The position numbers and the translations under genes were made by a program. The notes beneath the pieces are model-generated. The model did no database searches. It saw only the letters and a program-made list of their open reading frames with translations, and had not been told where the DNA came from. Below are positions 7,776 to 16,211 of a stretch of DNA of 64,000 bases, piece after piece. Every line of letters starts with the position of its first letter. Position 1 is the first letter of the stretch. The stretch is from Opitutaceae bacterium (lineage in GTDB: Bacteria > Verrucomicrobiota > Verrucomicrobiia > Opitutales > Opitutaceae), in NCBI GenBank assembly GCA_016711225.1, contig JADJTK010000001.1, positions 62,001-126,000 of the forward strand. The letters are read 5' to 3'.

Positions 7776-8751
7776 TAGAGCGTTTTAATTAAAACTATAG
7801 CCGCAGGCGGCAAACCAAGCTTTGGCATCTTCGGCGGTGACCGTCGCCAGGGCCTTGGCGATGGCGGTGAGCAGGGTCGGGGTGCGAGCTTGGGCAGCCC
7901 GCGGAAGGCTTTCACCTTGCTCCACATCATTTCGATGGGATTGAGATCCGGCGAGTAGGCCGGCAAGAAACGAACCTGCGCGCCGGTGGCGGTGATCAGC
8001 GCGAGTCGCTTTTTTTGTGGGCGCCCAAGTTATCCAGCACGACCAGATCGCCGGGGCACAAGGTCGGCACAAGCACTTCGCCAACGTAAGCCTGGAACAC
8101 CGCGGTGTCGGTGGGGCCTTCGATGGTGAGGCAGGCACTCGAGCCATCAACGCGCACCGAGGAGATCATCGTGGTCGTCTGCCAATGGCCGGGGCAACTG
8201 GCGACCAGACGCTGACCCACGGCGCCACCGCGCAGGCGGGTCATGTTCGTCTTGGCGGCCGACTCGTCGATGAAGACCAGCCGGGCCGGGGCGAAGCTTC
8301 CCTGTTCTTGCTTCCATTGCGCTCGGGCCTGGGCGACATCGGGCGACTTTGCTCGGCGGCATGCAGCGTCTTTTTAAAAGTCAGTCCCATGGCGACCAGT
8401 GCGTAATGCAGCGCCGGTACGCTGCAGGACATTGCCAACCGGGCCTTGATCTCGGACAGGGTCAGATCTGGTTGCGCGGCAATGAGGGCCCCAGACGCTC
8501 GCGATACTCGGGCAGGATCTTGGCTTTGCGTCCCGAAAAACGATGCCGGTGGGCGATGTCGCCGGTCCGACTGCGTTGCTGTAGTAGCTTCTTAACCATC
8601 ACCGACCCAGCGCTTGGCCACTTCTCCCGGGTTCCCTCCTGGGCGTCGAGGCGGCCAAGATTCGCCTCTGAGATCCAGCGAGATCGTCTTCATGCTCGCC
8701 ACCATGAGCGCCCCGGCGCCCAATGGCTACAGTTTTATTGAAAGTGCTCTA
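7776..8751 (-). mobile_element. IS630-family insertion sequence, complete but decayed
   Basis: 976 bases bounded by 27-base imperfect inverted repeats, 7776-7802 and 8725-8751 (22 of 27 positions match; both begin TAGAGC when read inward and end with TAGCC). A TA stands at both outer edges, the target-site duplication expected for IS630/Tc1-mariner elements. The duplication is confirmed because removing the element with one TA restores the DUF683 frame. The transposase inside is frameshifted, so the copy is probably dead unless helped in trans. Confidence 0.9.
7785..8693 (-). pseudogene. IS630-family transposase, multiply frameshifted
   Basis: Pieces in different frames line up with one IS630 transposase. 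From ATG 8693 come MKTISLDLR, then (shifted) GMVKKLLQQRS-like DNA-binding sequence at 8600, then QPDLTLSEIKARLAMSCSVP, VFIDESAAKTNMTRLRGG, LVVLDNLGAHK, FLPAYSPDLNPIEMMWSKVK and a tail VTAEDAKAWFAACGYSFN ending with TAA at 7785. The three catalytic acidic positions of the DDE domain (FIDES, LDNLG, LNPIE) are all recognisable. At least three frame changes separate them (near 8670, 8300 and 8000-7900), so no functional single protein is made. Confidence 0.85.
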
Positions 8752-9084
8752 GGTCGTGCAAGTCCATCTTGGTCTGCACCGCAAGGGAACTGAGCTTCTT
8801 GATTTCGGCTTTCAGCGTTTCAATCGTTTCCATGGTGGCGGGTGGCGGAAGTGTGCGGCAGCCGGAGCAGCCCCGGTGCCAGCGGTCGGGCGGCGTGCGG
8901 TGCAAGGCCGCCTTGCGCAAGCATCACTTCTCTTCATCGGCGAGACGGACCGATGGTCCGCCGCAGGCGAAACGCGCCAAGCGGACCGATGAGGTAATGC
9001 GGGCGGGGCGCCGGCGTCGGCTCAATTTGGCCACACTCGGATGTCGGCACGCAAGGCGCTACAACGAACGGAACCCCTGTTACC

Positions 9085-9567
9085 ATGATTCGCCCCGTCA
9101 AGCCTGCCGACGCCGCTCGTGTCGCGGAGATCTACAACCACTATGTGCTCACCAGCGTGATATCTTTTGAAGAGGTGCCGGTCACGGTTCCGGCGATGGA
9201 AGCCAGGATCGCCGAGACCACGAAGTCCGGGAGTTGGTTGGTGCACGAGCAGGACGGTCGCGTGGCGGGCTACGCCTATCTCGCGCCGTGGAAAGCGCGG
9301 TCGGCCTACCGGTTCTCCGTCGAGTGCTCGGCGTATGTCGACCACGGCTGTCTGCGGGCGGGCATCGGACGCGCGCTGTATGTCGAGCTCTTCAAGTTGG
9401 CGGCGGCGGCCGGTTTGCACCGCGTGATCGCCGGCATCGCGTTGCCCAACGAGCGCAGTCAGGGTCTTCACGAAAGCTTCGGCTTCCGCAAGGTCGCCCA
9501 TTTTTCAGAGGTCGGGTTCAAGATGGGACGCTGGGTGGACGTCGGCTATTGGGAGCGGGAAGTCTAA
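9085..9567 (+). CDS. GNAT N-acetyltransferase, phosphinothricin/methionine-sulfoximine type
   Basis: 160 residues, full length for this family. N-terminal IRPVKPADAARVAEIYNHYV, then SVISFEEVP and AGYAYLAPWKARSAYR are characteristic of the PAT/YncA branch of GNAT acetyltransferases. The acetyl-CoA-binding motif is seen in CLRAGIGRALYVEL (R-x-x-G-x-G/A), followed by IAGIALPNERSQGLHESFGF. By family it acetylates the amino group of phosphinothricin, methionine sulfoximine or related small amino acids, giving detoxification. It stands alone with no operon partner. The upstream 250 bases hold nothing recognised. Confidence 0.9.
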   Translation: MIRPVKPADAARVAEIYNHYVLTSVISFEEVPVTVPAMEARIAETTKSGSWLVHEQDGRVAGYAYLAPWKARSAYRFSVECSAYVDHGCLRAGIGRALYVELFKLAAAAGLHRVIAGIALPNERSQGLHESFGFRKVAHFSEVGFKMGRWVDVGYWEREV

Positions 9568-10117
9568 ACGCGGCGGCGCCCGCCGGACCGAGGCGCGCCG
9601 GGCGGGCGCACGGGATTCGACGCAGGCGAAGTCGTCTCAGGTTGCGGATCCCGGCGGTCGACGGGGCGATGCGGAGCATGAGGTCCTGCAGCGAGTCAGA
9701 CAGAGCGACCGGAAGGTGGGCTTCGCGGCGCGGCGAGGGACCGCGATTCTGGGATGATCGTTTCGCGCCGGATTTTGCGCATTGGAGCTGGGGCACCCTC
9801 TGGTCGGGGCCTCGGATCAATTCTTCCATTGTGCTCACCACTGCTCGTATCAGGCTGCTCCCGTCCTTTGATTGCCGGCGCCACCGACCCCTTCGGGCGG
9901 CGCGGACTGCCACGCTCGCTCGCTGCGCAGCTACCTCCGAACCCCTTCCTGCTTGTGCACCCTTTCCCTCAATCGACGGACCAATCCGATTGGCCACAAA
10001 GAGGTACCAAGGGTCACGAAAACCGCGCCGGCCTTTTTGTGCGTCTTTGTGCCCTTTCGTGGCCATCGATAGTTCGGTTGCGGGGCAGCTGCTTTGTGTC
10101 CAAGGGTTGAAACAAGG
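9568..10117. other. Intergenic stretch upstream of the Ser/Thr kinase
   Basis: No convincing gene on either strand. Bases about 10027-10070 (TTTTTGTGCGTCTTTGTGCC, then CTTTCGTGGCC) look like the low-complexity filler often found between genes in such genomes. The promoter of the kinase gene should be at its right end. Confidence 0.4.
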
Positions 10118-12001
10118 ATGAACGACCCCGCCGAACAGGAAGCGCAGCTCTTTGTCGAGGCCGCGGCACTGCTGCCGGGCGAGCGTGCGGCGTTTCTCGA
10201 CCGTGCCTGTGGGGGCGATGTGGCCCTACGCCAGCGGATCGAGGCCCTGCTCGCGGCGCACGACGGGGCGGGCGGCTTCATGTCCGAACCGCGCGAGGGC
10301 GCCCCTTCCGCTCCGGGCGACCGGCCCGGCGATCGGATCGGTCGCTATAAGCTGCTGCAGCAGATCGGGGAAGGCGGCTGCGGCGTGGTGTGGATGGCCG
10401 AGCAGGAGGAGCCGGTGCGCCGGCGCGTGGCCCTGAAGGTCATCAAGCTCGGCATGGACACGGCCGCGGTGGTCGCCCGCTTCGAGGCGGAGCGGCAGGC
10501 GCTCGCGCTGATGGACCACCCCGGCATCGCCCGGGTGTTCGACGCCGGGGCGACCGCCACCGGCCGGCCGTTCTTCGTCATGGAGCTGGTGCCCGGCGTG
10601 CCGATCACGCGGTATTGCGACGAGCACCACCTCCCGACCGGCGCCCGCCTGCGGCTCTTCGCCCAGGTGTGCCAAGCCGTCGAGCACGCACACCAGAAGG
10701 GCATCATCCACCGCGACCTCAAGCCCTCCAACATCCTCGTCACCCTCCACGACGGCGAGCCGGTTCCGAAGGTCATCGACTTCGGTATCGCGAAGGCCAC
10801 GCAGGGCCGCCTGACCGATCGCACGCTCTTCACCGCGTTTGAGCAGTTCATCGGCACCCCCGCCTATATGAGCCCCGAACAGGCGGAGCTCACCGCCGAC
10901 GATGTCGATACCCGCAGCGACATCTACTCCCTGGGGGTGCTGCTCTACGAACTGCTGACGGGCCGGCCGCCCTTCGATCCGAAGACGTTGCTGCAGGCCG
11001 GGCTCGACGAGATCCGCCGGATCATCCGCGAGGTGGAGCCACCGAAACCCTCGACCCGGCTCAACACCCTTGGCGACGCCGACCGTGCCACCACGGCGCG
11101 CCAACACAGCACGGCGCCGGCGCAGCTCTCGCTGCTGCTGCGCGGCGACCTCGACTGGATCGTGATGAAGGCGCTCGCGAAGAGCCGTAGCCGCCGCTAC
11201 GGGACAGCCAGCGAGTTTGCCCGGGATATCCTGCACCATCTCCAGCACGAGCCGGTGGCGGCGCGGCCGCCCACGGCGGTGTATCGGCTCGGGCGGCTTA
11301 TCCGGCGCAACCGCCTGCTCTGCGGCGCCGCCGCCGCGGTGGCCCTCGCGCTGGTGGCGGGCACAGTCGTCAGCGTCGCTCAGGCGGTGCGCGCGCGCCT
11401 CGCCGAACGCCTCGCGCAGACGGAGCGCGCCCACGCCGAGGATCTGCTCGGGTTCATGCTCGGCGACCTGAGGAAGCAGCTGGCGAAGGTGGGCCGGCTC
11501 GACGTGCTCGAATCGGTGGGCGACCGCGCGCTGCAGCATTTTTCGGCCCGCAAGGCCGAGGGGCTCGACGATGCCACGCTCACCCGCTACGCGAAGGCCC
11601 TCAGTCAGATCGGCGAGATCCGCATGGATCAGGCCCGGTACACCGAGGCACTTACCGCCTTCACGGAAGCCTATGACCGCGCGTCCGCGCTCGCCGCCCG
11701 GCATCCGGCCAATGGCGACATGCTCTTCGAACGCGGCCAGGCGGAGTACTGGATCGGTTTCGTGCACTGGCAGCGCGGCGAGTTCGGCTCGGCCGCCGAG
11801 TGGCTCGGCCGCTACCACGACACCGCCGCCGCCCTCGTGCGGCTGAATCCCGCCGACCCGAAGTGGCAGGGCGAACTCGCTAACGCCGATCACAATTTTG
11901 CAGCCCTCGCCGAGCAGCGCGGCGATTTAGGCGCTGCCCGTGCCGGCTTTCTCAACGAGCTCGCAATTGTTGGAGCGTATGAGCGCCGCCCAACCCGATG
12001 A
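10118..12001 (+). CDS. Membrane serine/threonine protein kinase (PknB-like), 3' end frameshifted
   Basis: The start at ATG 10118 (MNDPAEQEAQLF) is chosen over 10094. Residues 1-70 are the helical prefix of planctomycete/verrucomicrobial kinases. The kinase domain runs about 77-370 with the glycine loop GEGGCGVVW at 84-92, Lys107, HRDLKPSN with Asp200, and DFGIAKA with Asp221; all catalytic residues are intact. A membrane helix near residues 400-420 (LCGAAAAVALALVAGTVV) is followed by a TPR-like helical region facing the periplasm. The frame is lost near 11967 and stops at 12001, while the homologous sequence continues in other frames to 12871. The intended protein would be about 917 residues. 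ECF sigma genes normally sit next to such kinases; here the only one is 4 kb away. Confidence 0.85.
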   Translation: MNDPAEQEAQLFVEAAALLPGERAAFLDRACGGDVALRQRIEALLAAHDGAGGFMSEPREGAPSAPGDRPGDRIGRYKLLQQIGEGGCGVVWMAEQEEPVRRRVALKVIKLGMDTAAVVARFEAERQALALMDHPGIARVFDAGATATGRPFFVMELVPGVPITRYCDEHHLPTGARLRLFAQVCQAVEHAHQKGIIHRDLKPSNILVTLHDGEPVPKVIDFGIAKATQGRLTDRTLFTAFEQFIGTPAYMSPEQAELTADDVDTRSDIYSLGVLLYELLTGRPPFDPKTLLQAGLDEIRRIIREVEPPKPSTRLNTLGDADRATTARQHSTAPAQLSLLLRGDLDWIVMKALAKSRSRRYGTASEFARDILHHLQHEPVAARPPTAVYRLGRLIRRNRLLCGAAAAVALALVAGTVVSVAQAVRARLAERLAQTERAHAEDLLGFMLGDLRKQLAKVGRLDVLESVGDRALQHFSARKAEGLDDATLTRYAKALSQIGEIRMDQARYTEALTAFTEAYDRASALAARHPANGDMLFERGQAEYWIGFVHWQRGEFGSAAEWLGRYHDTAAALVRLNPADPKWQGELANADHNFAALAEQRGDLGAARAGFLNELAIVGAYERRPTR

Positions 12002-12871
12002 TCTCGACCTGCGCTTCTGGATGGCCGATGCCCATTCGTGGCTAGGGCGGGTGGCGGAGCAGCAGGGCGAGTTTGGAGAAGCGAAGCAACGCTACGCCCG
12101 ACAGGTGGTGTTGCTTGAAGAACTTGTTCGACGGGAGCCCAGGTGGCGCGATGGAAGTTCAAACTGGGCGACGCACTGCTGCTTCAAGCCGATTTGGCGA
12201 TGGCGATTGGCGAATACGCTGCGGCTACTAGGATGATAGTCGAGGCCCGCCGGCTTCTTGAGGAGTTGGCGAAGCACGATTCCGCCAACTATCGCTGGAG
12301 CATCGCGGTCTTGAACGCGCGTTTGAAGGAGGCACAGCTTGTTTGGAAGCAGGGAAACTCGTTCTTGGCTGCGCAACTGACGACCGATGTTCGACCTCAG
12401 CTGGAGCGACTGACTGCAAATGAGCCAACGAGCCGGTCGTTCGCGTTTTGGCTCGCCAAAACCCTGTTGTTTGATGCCCGGATGCGCGCCGGTACCGATC
12501 CGGCAGTGGCTATGGCACTAGCTCAGCGGGCAGTGGAGGTCAGCGAAGCGCTTGTCCTCGATAATCGGACAACCAACGCGGAGGTTGGCGAATGCGCTCA
12601 CGCCTGGGTTTTGGCTGGCGAGATCGCAGCACAAACCGGTGACCTCGCCCTGGCTCGCGTCCGCTGGCAACGAGCTGTGGATTTGATAGGCCTGCGGATG
12701 CAGGGCAGTCTCCATTGGCGGCTACTCGACCCTGCGGCACGGGCAGTCGCGGCGCTCGGCCGGATCGACGAGGCGCGATTGATCGCCGAAAGACTTCACA
12801 AGATCGGATATGTCCCGCTCGAGCCGTGGCCTTCGGCGATAACGCCCGGCGCTCCGGAATCGATGCCTTGA
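11970..12871 (+). pseudogene. Frame-shifted C-terminal TPR part of the kinase
   Basis: Continuation of the kinase in two shifted frames. The first piece reads LLERMSAAQPDDLDLRFWMA then AHSWLGRVAEQQGEFGEAK (to about 12138). The second begins VARWKFKLGDALLLQADLAM and runs to TGA at 12869-12871. The repeated pattern of A-x-x-x-L-A / G-D-x-x-x-A helices is that of the periplasmic repeats seen in this kinase family. Two single-base changes near 11967 and 12138 would restore one continuous gene. From ATG 12143 the last 242 residues are open and could be made as a separate protein, but no ribosome site argues for it. Confidence 0.7.
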
Positions 12872-12914
12872 TTCTTCCGCCGATTCCCGGCGACTCACCC
12901 CAACACAACCTAAA

Positions 12915-13139
12915 ATGAAACCAGCCAAAGCTGCAGCCAGCGTCCTTAGTCCTGCCGAAGTCATCATCACCGTCACCAAGTTTCAGCCGGTTCTTTCCCC
13001 GGAGCTACGTGGTGCCCGCGACACCGCCTACACGATGCAACTCAAGCGGCCCCATCGTCGAGTGTCGCTCAAGGGCGACACCCTCGTCGTTAAGCACCCC
13101 GGGGCGAAGATTGAGAACGAAAGTTCGGATCCTCATTAG
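12915..13139 (+). CDS. Small hypothetical protein, possible truncated relative of the next gene
   Basis: 74 residues from ATG 12915, 43 bases after the kinase reading frame ends. The visible pattern AEVIITVTKFQPVLSPELRG ... TMQLKRPHRRVSLKGDTLVV loosely parallels AQVTFTVVNFRTVTEAQPST ... TMQLAEHPLVTFKG in the gene at 13356-13883, including the shared TMQL. There is no signal peptide. It may be a shortened, leaderless duplicate. Function unknown. Confidence 0.45.
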   Translation: MKPAKAAASVLSPAEVIITVTKFQPVLSPELRGARDTAYTMQLKRPHRRVSLKGDTLVVKHPGAKIENESSDPH

Positions 13140-13355
13140 AACGTTTGGCTTCCAAAGCGATGGGGGCGACAGGTAGTGGTGTGAGCACAAGCTGTTGCGT
13201 CACTAGTTTGTCACGCCGAAGTCACGAGAAATTTATTGCGCTCCGCCGCGATTCCGGCGGAGCTTTGTCCTGACGCCCCGTAACGAGGCGTTGCTCGGGT
13301 TTGGATGTCCTGTCCAAGCGACCTTGAGCGGAGCCCTGTGCAACAACCTACACCA

Positions 13356-13883
13356 ATGAAGAACATCATTCGTCTCCTCGTTCTCGCGGCACTCGTCGCA
13401 GTTCTGCCGGCTCAGGCCGCCCGTCCAGAAGGACGGAAAGCCCCCGCCCAAGTCACGTTCACCGTCGTCAACTTCCGCACCGTGACGGAAGCCCAGCCTT
13501 CGACGCAGTTCACCGACGCCACCATGCAGTTGGCGGAGCATCCGCTGGTCACCTTCAAAGGCACGCCCGCCGATGGCACGCTCGTGCTCAGTGGTCCTGT
13601 CGATTTGGAGATCCGCGTCGTCTCGGAAGACGGCAAAGAGACCTACAAGCCGGTCGGCATCACCTTCGAGCAAAACGTCAAGGCCTCCGGCAAGCGCAGC
13701 GATCGCCACGGCCGGAGGAACTTCGCCGCGGCTGTGTTGAAAGAGTCGAGCCTCGTGGTCCGTGGTCACTTCCTCGATCGAAATCCCGAAGCCAACTGGG
13801 AGTTCTCCGTGATCATCCAGCGCGGCTCGGACGGGGCGATTGGCATCATTGATCCGGGGATTGAGAACCGTAACGAGCCTTGA
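13356..13883 (+). CDS. Hypothetical secreted protein
   Basis: 175 residues from ATG 13356, which begins a typical signal peptide (MKNIIRLLVLAALVAVLPAQA) with a cleavage site after AQA. The mature part is beta-rich and basic, without cysteines or known motifs (VTFTVVNFRTVTEA, DLEIRVVSEDGKETYKP, WEFSVIIQRG). It follows the frameshifted kinase and the 74-residue protein on the same strand and may be related to the latter by duplication. Not recognised. Confidence 0.65.
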   Translation: MKNIIRLLVLAALVAVLPAQAARPEGRKAPAQVTFTVVNFRTVTEAQPSTQFTDATMQLAEHPLVTFKGTPADGTLVLSGPVDLEIRVVSEDGKETYKPVGITFEQNVKASGKRSDRHGRRNFAAAVLKESSLVVRGHFLDRNPEANWEFSVIIQRGSDGAIGIIDPGIENRNEP

Positions 13884-14097
13884 TGGGTTAACAGCGCGGC
13901 TCTTGAGCCGCCGTCGCCAGAGAGCAGTTGCATTCCAGCATGATTCCGGCATCGCTTTGTCGCGGCGTCCCGATGCTCGGGGCGCCGCTTCGGCGAGAGC
14001 GGGCACAGACGTGTTAATTCTCGGCGGGGGACCCAGAAGGGGGCAGGTTGCTGATCTCATAAAACTGCTCACCGCCTGACCGGAACCGACGTCCGCC

Positions 14098-14157
14098 ATG
14101 CCACGCAAACTTCGGCTCGAGTCTCCGGGTGCCTGCTACCATGTGATCAATCGCCGG
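14098..14157 (+). pseudogene. Truncated RAYT (REP-associated tyrosine transposase) gene start
   Basis: The first 20 codons read MPRKLRLESPGACYHVINRR, the very characteristic N-terminus of IS200-like REP-associated transposases (MPR-x-R-x-x-x-x-G-x-x-YHV-x-NR). Homology stops there; the frame then runs into unrelated sequence and the HUH motif and catalytic tyrosine are missing. It is relevant because REP-like palindromes occur in the window (18068-18130, 23847-23905, 26399-26449). Confidence 0.65.
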
Positions 14158-14188
14158 TCCTGCCGCTCAGCCTTCTGCCCATCTCCTC

Positions 14189-14347
14189 GTGCGTACCAAG
14201 CGTTTCCACATCGGCTCTGCCCTCCTGCTCACCCTCGGACTAATTGTGGTGGGTTCCTTGCTCGTGCATTGGCGCGAGTTCGTCGGCGGGATTCGCGACG
14301 GCTACCGGGAGGGGGCCGCCCCTTCACCCATGATCGAGCGACCCTAG
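14189..14347 (+). CDS. Small single-pass membrane protein (GTG start)
   Basis: 52 residues from GTG 14189 to TAG 14347: MRTKRFHIGSALLLTLGLIV then VGSLLVHWREFVGGIRDGYR and a short tail. One clear membrane helix with a basic N-terminus and a charged C-terminal end, which is unlikely to arise by chance in the remnant-rich region. There is no clear ribosome site. Function unknown. Confidence 0.45.
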   Translation: MRTKRFHIGSALLLTLGLIVVGSLLVHWREFVGGIRDGYREGAAPSPMIERP

Positions 14348-14430
14348 CAAGGGAAGGACGCGCCGCGCGCCGCATCGGCCGGTCAATGACGGGCCCGCCT
14401 TCGGCCGGCCGGGCATGGAACTATTGAGTC

Positions 14431-15482
14431 TCGCCTAATAGACTGACAGATGATCTAGTGTGGCATGGAGCGAAGGACGAGATCATGCCATGATGGAACA
14501 ACGCCGGTTGAAGGCGGGCGGAACTTTGCGCAGGGCAAAGGGCCCTAGCGAGGTGGCTCGCCGCTTGGGGTGAGTCGGCGGTCGGCGCACACTTAGCAGC
14601 AAGCGCTGGAGCAAAGGCGGCCCCGAGTCCTACGTAGCGCCGGAGCGGCTGGGCCCAAGCACCAAGCTCAAGTGAGGCCCAGCGCGAGGAACTTGCCGCC
14701 GCCCTGATCGAAGGGCCCGTGGCCAGGGCTATATCACCGCGGTGTGGACTCTGGCTCGCGTTACCAAACTGATTCGTCAGCGCACTGGTCTGCGCTACCA
14801 TCCCGGCCACGTCTCGAAGGTGCTCCGCTCCCTTGGATTTAGTTGTCAGCGGCCCAGCCGTCGGGCGATCGAGCGCGACGAGGAGAACATCGCCCGCTGG
14901 AAGCGCGTAGAGTGGCCGAACATCAAAAAAAAGCCCGCCGGGAAGCTCGCACCATCGTCTTCATCGACGAAAGCGGGCTGAGTACCCGGCCGCATCGGGT
15001 GCGCACCTGGGCTCCCCGCGGCCAGACCCCGGTGCTGCACGAATCCTTCCAGTTGGGACAAGTTGTCGGTCATCGCTGGGCTGACCCTGTGGAACTTCTA
15101 CTTTCGCATCCATGAGGGCAGTATCCGCGGTCCTCAGGCAGCCGAGTTCCTCGAAACGCTGCTGCGCCACATCCCCGGCAAACTGCTGGTCATCTGGGAT
15201 GGCGCCGCCATCCACCGCAGCCAGCCAGTGAAGGCAGTGCTGGCCGCCAGCAATGGGCGCCTGTGGCTGGAGCGCTTGCCCGCCTACGCTCCAGAACTCA
15301 TCCAGTCGAGTATCTCTGGCTCACCTCAAGGAACACCAGATCAAACTTGCTCGTCGAGCACGGCTGGGAGCTGAGCCTACACGCCACCGCCGCACTGCGC
15401 CGCATGCGCCGCCGACCTCGCATCATCCGCGCCTGCTGGAAACAGGCCGAACTCGGCTTCTAGTGTCAGTCTATTAGGCGAG
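14431..15482 (+). mobile_element. IS630-like insertion sequence with perfect 19-base inverted repeats
   Basis: Bases 14431-14449 (CTCGCCTAATAGACTGACA) are the exact reverse complement of 15464-15482. Between them lies a decayed IS630-type transposase. Less perfect pairing extends outward to TA dinucleotides at 14423 and 15488, so the true ends may be a few bases further out. The length of about 1.05 kb is normal for IS630. Confidence 0.85.
14493..15463 (+). pseudogene. IS630-family transposase, frameshifted
   Basis: Fragments in changing frames make one transposase: an N-terminal helix-turn-helix region from ATG 14493 (MEQRRLKAGG ... PSEVARRLG, then TGA), VTKLIRQRTGLRYHPGHVSK at 14757, ARTIVFIDESGLSTRPHRVR at 14945, SVIAGLTLWNFYFRIHEGSI at 15066, GKLLVIWDGAAIHRS at 15177 and LPAYAPEL followed by PVEYLW (shifted) near 15310. 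The DDE residues lie in FIDES, WDGA and the broken N-P-V-E. At least three frame changes make it non-functional. Confidence 0.85.
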
Positions 15483-15521
15483 GATCATAGATGCGGCGCC
15501 GAAGCGCACCGGACGGGGGCG

Positions 15522-15800
15522 TCAGCGCCTGTTTCTCAGGTAGTCGCGCATGGCGCTGGGGTCGCCGACGAAATCCACTTTAAGGACGTCGCCCTCGAGG
15601 ACGAAGACGACGCGTAACGCGAGCGAGGCGCGCAGCTCGTACACCGGGGGCTTGAGCGGGCGAACGCTCCGGCCGGCGTGCGCATGGGGACGGCCGAAGG
15701 TGGCGAGCAGTCCGGAGAGCGAGGCGTCGACGGCGATGCGATCCTCTTGCGAGAGCTCACTTGCGGCGGCGAGGAACCTTTTTGTGAGCAGTACTTTCAC
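15522..15800 (-). CDS. RelE/ParE-superfamily toxin of a type II toxin-antitoxin pair
   Basis: 92 residues from GTG 15800 (VKVLLTKRFLAAASELSQED). Length and the pattern of an N-terminal helix pair followed by beta strands (PPVYELRASLALRVVFVLEG, VLKVDFVGD) fit the RelE/ParE fold of ribosome-dependent or gyrase-directed toxins. The conserved arginine before VVF and the terminal R/K-rich end are typical. It overlaps the antitoxin gene by 44 bases, which makes translational coupling likely. The start is uncertain, because the frame remains open upstream into the antitoxin sequence; GTG 15800 gives the usual toxin length. Confidence 0.75.
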   Translation of the reverse strand: MKVLLTKRFLAAASELSQEDRIAVDASLSGLLATFGRPHAHAGRSVRPLKPPVYELRASLALRVVFVLEGDVLKVDFVGDPSAMRDYLRNRR

Positions 15801-16053
15801 GGGCGAGCAGACCGGGGGTGAATTTGACGGTCTCAGCGGCGGCGACTTCGGCCGCAATGCGTTTGGCGGCGCTGGCGACTTCAGTGGACGTCATGCCGTA
15901 CTCTCGTTCCGCGTAGTCGGCCGAGAACACCTCCACCGGGCGGAGTGCGATCACCTTGTCGCCGAAGATGACTCCGATGTCCTCGCCGGCGGCAGCTCGC
16001 TTGAGCCAGCTGCCGAGGTTCTGCCGCGCTTTCGTGACGGTGAGAGTCTGCAT
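15757..16053 (-). CDS. Phd/YefM-family antitoxin
   Basis: 98 residues. The N-terminus MQTLTVTKARQNLGSWLKRA followed by AAGEDIGVIFGDKVIALRPV is the Phd/YefM signature (short beta strand, helix with the A-R-x-x-L-x-x-L pattern, then a hairpin), which binds operator DNA. The C-terminal half (VASAAKRIAAEVAAAETVKF) is the disordered toxin-binding tail. It precedes and overlaps the RelE-like toxin, so the pair forms a self-repressing operon. The module sits between an IS630 relic and the ECF sigma gene, in accessory-looking sequence. Confidence 0.85.
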   Translation of the reverse strand: MQTLTVTKARQNLGSWLKRAAAGEDIGVIFGDKVIALRPVEVFSADYAEREYGMTSTEVASAAKRIAAEVAAAETVKFTPGLLARESTAHKKVPRRRK

Positions 16054-16211
16054 AACGCCCCGATAGTGTCTCGATAAAGACGGCGCGCAAGGCCGTTGAT
16101 GGAGGAACCTACGAGGAGCGGTTCACGGAAGGTGTGGACTCCGGGATCTATCGAGGCTCTCCGGACTGACTTCGGCGTTGTCCCGGGGCGGCCCCCGGGT
16201 TTCCGTGTCGT

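Larger units (their letters stand above)
7662..8833 (-). pseudogene. Nitrogen-fixation-associated DUF683 (CCE_0567-type) gene split by an IS630 element
   Basis: The gene starts at ATG 8833 (METIETLKAEIKKLSSLAVQ, then TKMDLHDL) and is interrupted after the CTA codon at 8752-8750. Its continuation starts beyond the insertion and reads SEELPTDWQRIPEVAQKTF ... LATLGG with TGA at 7664-7662. Deleting 7778-8751 restores one uninterrupted 65-residue frame (KMDLHDLSEELPTDWQRIP). This pattern (KKL-x-AxxxKMDLHDLAEDLPxxWxxIxxVAxxTYxAxxxLxxAxxxL) is that of the small helical-hairpin DUF683/CCE_0567 proteins usually found beside nifX and DUF269 in nitrogenase clusters. None of those genes is in this window. 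The gene is certainly broken here, though the first 28 codons could still be translated into IS sequence. Confidence 0.8.
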
